Below, piece after piece: positions 33,444 through 36,707 of a stretch of 36,707 nucleotides of DNA; position 1 is the first letter of the stretch; the number at the start of each line of letters is the position of its first letter. Position numbers and translations under genes: made by a program. The stretch lies in assembly GCF_011421595.1 (NCBI RefSeq), contig NZ_WTLH01000037.1, positions 1-36,707 on the forward strand, written 5' to 3'. The stretch is from Streptomyces sp. YIM 98790. Lineage in GTDB: Bacteria > Actinomycetota > Actinomycetes > Streptomycetales > Streptomycetaceae. Under the pieces are notes generated by a model. It saw only the letters and a program-made list of their open reading frames with translations, had not been told where the DNA came from and did not search any database.

Positions 33444-34640
33444 TCACTCCAGATTGGCGCCGCGGTACTCCGTGCGGGTTTCCCCCGACTCGCCCGAGGT
33501 GTCCTCCGGCTGCTCCTCGGGGGCGTCCACGGCGGCCTCCCCGGCCTCCCCGGCCTCCCCGGCGCTCTCCCCGGACCGGGCCGACCCGGATTCACCGCCC
33601 TTGGGCCCCGCGGAGTCTGCAGGGGCGTCAGCCGCCGCTTCCTCGGTCTTGCCCAGCGCCAGACGCTGACCCGGGAGAATATGGTCGGGATTGTCCCCGA
33701 TGACCGATTCATTGGCCTCGTAGAGCGCGGTCCAGCCGCCCTCCACCTCGTTCTCGTCGGCTATGCCGCAGAGCGAGTCGCCCTCCCGCACCTCGTACTC
33801 GGCGGCCCCGGCAGCCCCGGCGGCCCCGGCGGACCCGCCCTGCGCGTCCGCCGCCTCCGCGGCGCCGGCCGCGTCCCCGGCGGCGGACCGTCCGGAGCCG
33901 CCCTCCGTGGCCGCGCCCGCCCCGGTACTCGCCCCTGTACCCGCCCCGGTGCCCGTCTCCGTGGCCATGCCCGATGCCTGCCCGTCCGTCGCGCGGTCGG
34001 CGGCCCGCTTGCCGGTGCCCGGGGCATCGGCAAGCTCGGCGTCCAGCGGATCGGGCTCGCCGCGGTGCCGGCCGCCGGAGCGGTCCGCGGACTCCTCCCG
34101 GGTCTCCTCGGACCCGGCGCCGGTCCCGGCCTCCGCCCCGGAGGGGGAGCCGGTCGCCGCGGCGTCCCCGGAGCCCCGCGTGTCCCCGGTGTCCCCGGTG
34201 TCCCCGGTGTCCCCGGCGGCCGGATCGGCGGCGGCGCCGTTCAGCAGCGCGCTGTGCTCCCGCTGCAGCCCGCTGGACAGCGCGCAGGACGGAAAGGCCG
34301 CGGTGCCCTCGGCGGCCAGGATGCGCTCCGCCACGGTGATCTGCTGACTGCGGCTGGCCAGGTCCGGACGGTCGGCCAGCTCCTCACCGCCGTACTGCTG
34401 CCAGAGGCTGAGCGGCAGCGCCAGGCCGCCGTAGTAGCCGTTGCCCTCGTTGGCGGTCCACTTGCCGCCGGACTCGCACTCGGCGACCCGGTCCCAGGTG
34501 GAGCCCTCCACCGCAACCGCCGGTCCCGCCGTCAGCAGGGGCAGGGCCACTCCTGCCACGCCTGCGCCGGTGACCCCGGCGGTGACCAGAATCTGCGGTG
34601 CCTGACGGGGGCGGCGGTGGCGCCCATTGCCGGAAAGCAT
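33444..34640 (-). CDS. Second Rpf-domain protein with long linker and LysM domain (RpfC-like)
   Basis: A 398-aa secreted muralytic protein. The signal peptide ends near AVA (about residue 43). The Rpf domain (about 44-120) has STWDRVAECESGGKW with catalytic Glu56, GNGYYGGLALPLSLWQQYGG and a second Cys. A very long Gly/Ala/Glu/Thr-rich linker (about 130-275) includes GDTGDTGDTGDT from a 9-bp repeat. A LysM domain (YEVREGDSLCGIADENE) and an acidic tail follow. It starts at the ATG at 34640 (MLSGNGRHRR), with AGAAGG 14 bases upstream, rather far. It lies just upstream of rpfA, as RpfC does in S. coelicolor. The LysM and tail are unusual additions. Confidence 0.87.
   Translation of the reverse strand: MLSGNGRHRRPRQAPQILVTAGVTGAGVAGVALPLLTAGPAVAVEGSTWDRVAECESGGKWTANEGNGYYGGLALPLSLWQQYGGEELADRPDLASRSQQITVAERILAAEGTAAFPSCALSSGLQREHSALLNGAAADPAAGDTGDTGDTGDTRGSGDAAATGSPSGAEAGTGAGSEETREESADRSGGRHRGEPDPLDAELADAPGTGKRAADRATDGQASGMATETGTGAGTGASTGAGAATEGGSGRSAAGDAAGAAEAADAQGGSAGAAGAAGAAEYEVREGDSLCGIADENEVEGGWTALYEANESVIGDNPDHILPGQRLALGKTEEAAADAPADSAGPKGGESGSARSGESAGEAGEAGEAAVDAPEEQPEDTSGESGETRTEYRGANLE
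34180..34215. repeat. In-frame 9-bp repeat in the RpfC-like linker
   Basis: Four perfect copies of GTGTCCCCG (plus strand), encoding Gly-Asp-Thr triplets in the linker. Copy-number change would lengthen or shorten the linker without a frameshift. Confidence 0.85.
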
Positions 34641-34669
34641 GACGACCAGTGGACCCTTCTCGGATTCTC

Positions 34670-34689
34670 GCGGCTTCCCGCGAAGCCGC
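34670..34689 (-). promoter_or_regulatory. Leader hairpin of the RpfC-like gene
   Basis: GCGGCTT and AAGCCGC form a perfect 7-bp stem with a 6-nt loop, 30-49 bp before the ATG and just upstream of AGAAGG. The 200-bp gap shows no ydaO blocks like those of rpfA. Confidence 0.45.
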
Positions 34690-34840
34690 CTGACATCCCC
34701 CGCACCTGCGCACACAGCCCTCCGCAAACGGGACCGCTGCGAACAGAGTTGCGGTTGACGGCAGAAGCTAGCCTGCTCCCCCGTCCGATTACAAGCCGGT
34801 CCCGCACGCATCACGCGCAGATCACATTACTGACGGGGCA

Positions 34841-36163
34841 TCAGTTCTCGCCGTGTGGGAGTACGTTGGTTTGCGGAGTGAAGACAACGGGTAGGGCGCG
34901 CAATCCACGCATAATCAGACCACCCCGGCGCCGCAGCTGTCCGGGCTCCACCGCCAGGCGCAGATCCGGCAGACGTCTGAACAGCGTGGTCAACGCGGTC
35001 CGTCCCTCCAGCCGCGCCAGCGGCGCGCCCAGGCAGTAATGGATGCCGTGCCCGTAGCCGAGATGCTGGCTGTCTTCGCGCAGCAGATGCAGCCGGTCCG
35101 GATCGGGGAACCGGGCCGGATCGCGGTCCGCCGCCGCCAGCACCACCAGCACCGGCTCCCCCGGCGCGATGCGCTGCCCGGCCAGGACCAGCGGCTCGGT
35201 GGCGAACCGCCAGGTGGCCAGCTCCACCGGGCCGTCCCAGCGCAGCAGTTCCTCCACGGCCGAGGCCGGCAGCCGCTCGTCCCCGGCCACCGCCGCGGCC
35301 TGGAACTGCGCCCGCTGCTCCGGGTGCGTCAGCAGCGCCAGCGCCCCGTTGCCGATCAGGTTGACCGTGGTCTCGAAACCCGCGAAGAGCAGGATGAAGG
35401 CCATGGCCGCGGCCTCCTCCTCGGTGAGGTGCTCGCCGTGGTCGGAGGCCCGGATCAGGCCGGAGATCAGATCGTCGTCCGGCTCCCGGCGCTTGCGGTG
35501 GATCAGCTCGGCGAGATAGCCGCGCATGTGCTTCACCGCGCGCTGCACCCCGCCGCGCCTGCCCGCGGTGTGCAGCATCATCCCGGCCCAGCTGCGGAAC
35601 GCGTCCTGGTCCTCGCCCGGTACGCCCAGCATGTCGCAGATGGCGTAGATGGGCAGCGGGAAGGCGAAGGCGTCGATCAGGTCGGCCTCGCCGTCCGCGG
35701 CGAACCCGTCGATCAGCCGGTCGGTGAGCGCCTGCACCCGGGGCGCGAACTCGGCGACCCGCCGCGGGGTAAAAGCCTTGGAGACCAGGCGGCGCAGCCG
35801 GGTGTGGTCCGGAGGATCGATATTGAGCAGATGTGTCATGAGGTTGGCGCTGCGTTCGCCCGGAATGCCCACCCGTCCCCGGGAGTGGTCGGCCGCGCCG
35901 TGCCGGGCCGGATTCTTGCTCAGCCGGGGGTCCGCCAGCGCCTCCCGGGCCTCGGCGTAGCGGGTGACCAGCCAGGCCGACACGCCGCTGGGCAGCTCGG
36001 CCCGGTACACCGGCGCGTGCTCGCGCAGCCACGCGTAGGCCGGATAGGGGTCGTCCGCGAACTCCCGGCTGAACAGCTCAGGGACCGGCCGGTGGCCGGG
36101 ACGGTGCCCGGGGCAGCCGTCAGGACGTGGTGGGGGTGCTGGTGCTGGTGCCTGCTCGCTCAT
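34841..36163 (-). CDS. Cytochrome P450 (CYP105/107-like)
   Basis: A 440-aa soluble bacterial P450 monooxygenase. The N-terminus is Pro/His-rich. NIDPPDHTRLRRLVSKAFTPRRV is the C-helix region, LLFAGFETTVNLIGN the oxygen-activating I-helix with the conserved Thr, and EELLRWDGPV the K-helix ExxR. RFPDPDRLHLLRED is the meander and LGYGHGIHYCLGAPLARLE the heme loop with Cys ligand (Tyr replaces the usual Phe at its start). It probably hydroxylates a secondary metabolite or xenobiotic with outside ferredoxin partners; none is encoded here. Its first 44 bp overlap the end of the sensor kinase gene, suggesting cotranscription. Confidence 0.92.
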   Translation of the reverse strand: MSEQAPAPAPPPRPDGCPGHRPGHRPVPELFSREFADDPYPAYAWLREHAPVYRAELPSGVSAWLVTRYAEAREALADPRLSKNPARHGAADHSRGRVGIPGERSANLMTHLLNIDPPDHTRLRRLVSKAFTPRRVAEFAPRVQALTDRLIDGFAADGEADLIDAFAFPLPIYAICDMLGVPGEDQDAFRSWAGMMLHTAGRRGGVQRAVKHMRGYLAELIHRKRREPDDDLISGLIRASDHGEHLTEEEAAAMAFILLFAGFETTVNLIGNGALALLTHPEQRAQFQAAAVAGDERLPASAVEELLRWDGPVELATWRFATEPLVLAGQRIAPGEPVLVVLAAADRDPARFPDPDRLHLLREDSQHLGYGHGIHYCLGAPLARLEGRTALTTLFRRLPDLRLAVEPGQLRRRGGLIMRGLRALPVVFTPQTNVLPHGEN

Positions 36164-36707
36164 CGATCCGTGACTGGTCGTCGTCGTGCCCGGCGCCGCG
36201 CCCCCCGGCGCCGGCTCCGGGGCCGCTGTCCGGGCCGGGGCCGGCGTCCGGGATGACCGCCGAGACCCGGAAGCCGCCGTCCTCGGTCGGCCCGGAGACG
36301 AAGCCGCCGCCCAGCGCGGTCACCCGCTCCCGCATGCCGACCAGGCCGTTGCCCCCGCTGGGCAGCCGGGCGCCGGGCCCGGCCCCCGCTCCGGCGCCCG
36401 CCACCGGGGCGGCGTTCTGCACCTGGACCGCTATCTCGGTCGGGCGGTGGGCCAGGCGTATCCGGGTGGCGGCACCGGCCGCGTGCTTGTGCACATTGGT
36501 CAGTGCCTCCTGGACCACCCGGTAGGCGGTGCCCTCCACCTGGGCGGCATAGCGGCGGGGGGTCCCCTCCACGGACAGCTCCACGGCCATGCCGGTGGCC
36601 CGGGACTGCTCCAGCAGCGCGGGCAGCTCGCCCAGCCGGGGCCCGCCGCCGCCCCGGCCGCGGCCGGTGCCGTCGGCCGCGGGCGCGGAGCCGTCCGCGG
36701 CCTCCGG
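36120..36707 (-). CDS. Two-component sensor histidine kinase, NarL family (5' end outside window)
   Basis: The C-terminal 195 residues of a histidine kinase, cut by the window edge. The LGELPALLEQSRATGM segment before the ATPase domain, the N-box EALTNVHKHAAG and the G-box GGNGLVGMRERV mark a HisKA_3/HATPase_c kinase that normally pairs with a NarL/LuxR-type response regulator. The phosphoacceptor His and sensor part lie outside. A Gly/Ala/Pro insert splits the N- and G-boxes, and the tail is long, disordered and Ser/Thr-rich (AGTSTSTPTTS), reading 44 bp into the P450 gene. No response regulator follows in this window. Confidence 0.88.
   Translation of the reverse strand, partial: PEAADGSAPAADGTGRGRGGGGPRLGELPALLEQSRATGMAVELSVEGTPRRYAAQVEGTAYRVVQEALTNVHKHAAGAATRIRLAHRPTEIAVQVQNAAPVAGAGAGAGPGARLPSGGNGLVGMRERVTALGGGFVSGPTEDGGFRVSAVIPDAGPGPDSGPGAGAGGRGAGHDDDQSRIDERAGTSTSTPTTS

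Overview
The window is about 36.7 kb of very GC-rich actinobacterial chromosome, almost certainly Streptomyces. Three things point there: a tRNA-Leu with a UAA anticodon and class II variable arm (the bldA tRNA of streptomycetes); a c-di-AMP (ydaO-type) riboswitch in front of an rpfA-type cell-wall hydrolase next to enolase; and a minus-strand order cfa-ndh-ppx-DUF501-ftsB/divIC-eno-rpfA-rpfC that, from memory, resembles the S. coelicolor eno/rpfA neighbourhood.

Left part (1-9.1 kb): a MOSC protein and an MFS exporter converge. They are followed by a complete minus-strand histidine/urocanate utilisation operon (hutU - M20 amidohydrolase - hutF - hutI) with an RpiR-type regulator upstream and an inverted repeat in the hutU leader. 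The first three genes are joined by ATGA stop/start overlaps. The pathway runs urocanate > imidazolonepropionate > formiminoglutamate > N-formylglutamate > glutamate. No HutG-type deformylase is visible in the cluster, and the M20 enzyme is the obvious candidate for the last step.

9.1-11.8 kb is an accessory patch: a DUF397 protein and a DUF5753/Scr1-like XRE regulator (overlapping pair), two divergent small unknown ORFs, a short protein resembling only the C-terminal tail of FxLD-type methyltransferases, a TmrB-like P-loop protein and a 12-bp tandem repeat. 11.8-13.9 kb holds an ECF41-type sigma factor coupled to an FAD/NAD(P) oxidoreductase, with a matching promoter and a perfect Crp-like palindrome.

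14.1-24.3 kb is mostly single-gene units: a small membrane protein, a fructosamine-kinase-like protein, cystathionine beta-synthase, an SGNH lipase/esterase, an acetyl-CoA acetyltransferase, an anchored unknown protein, a CGNR regulator divergent from an Asp-nucleophile alpha/beta hydrolase, a coiled-coil protein and a Bax-inhibitor-1-like membrane protein.

24.7-36.7 kb is the conserved core block: bldA; cfa-like methyltransferase; type II NADH dehydrogenase with a Rex-like operator; ppx/gppA; DUF501; ftsB/divIC; eno; rpfA with its promoter and riboswitch; a second Rpf/LysM protein; a cytochrome P450; and the C-terminal part of a NarL-family sensor kinase cut by the window edge. Signal-responsive control is a theme: redox (Rex-like), cAMP (several Crp-like sites) and c-di-AMP (ydaO). 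Unusually many spacers and linkers carry short tandem repeats, mostly of 9 bp.
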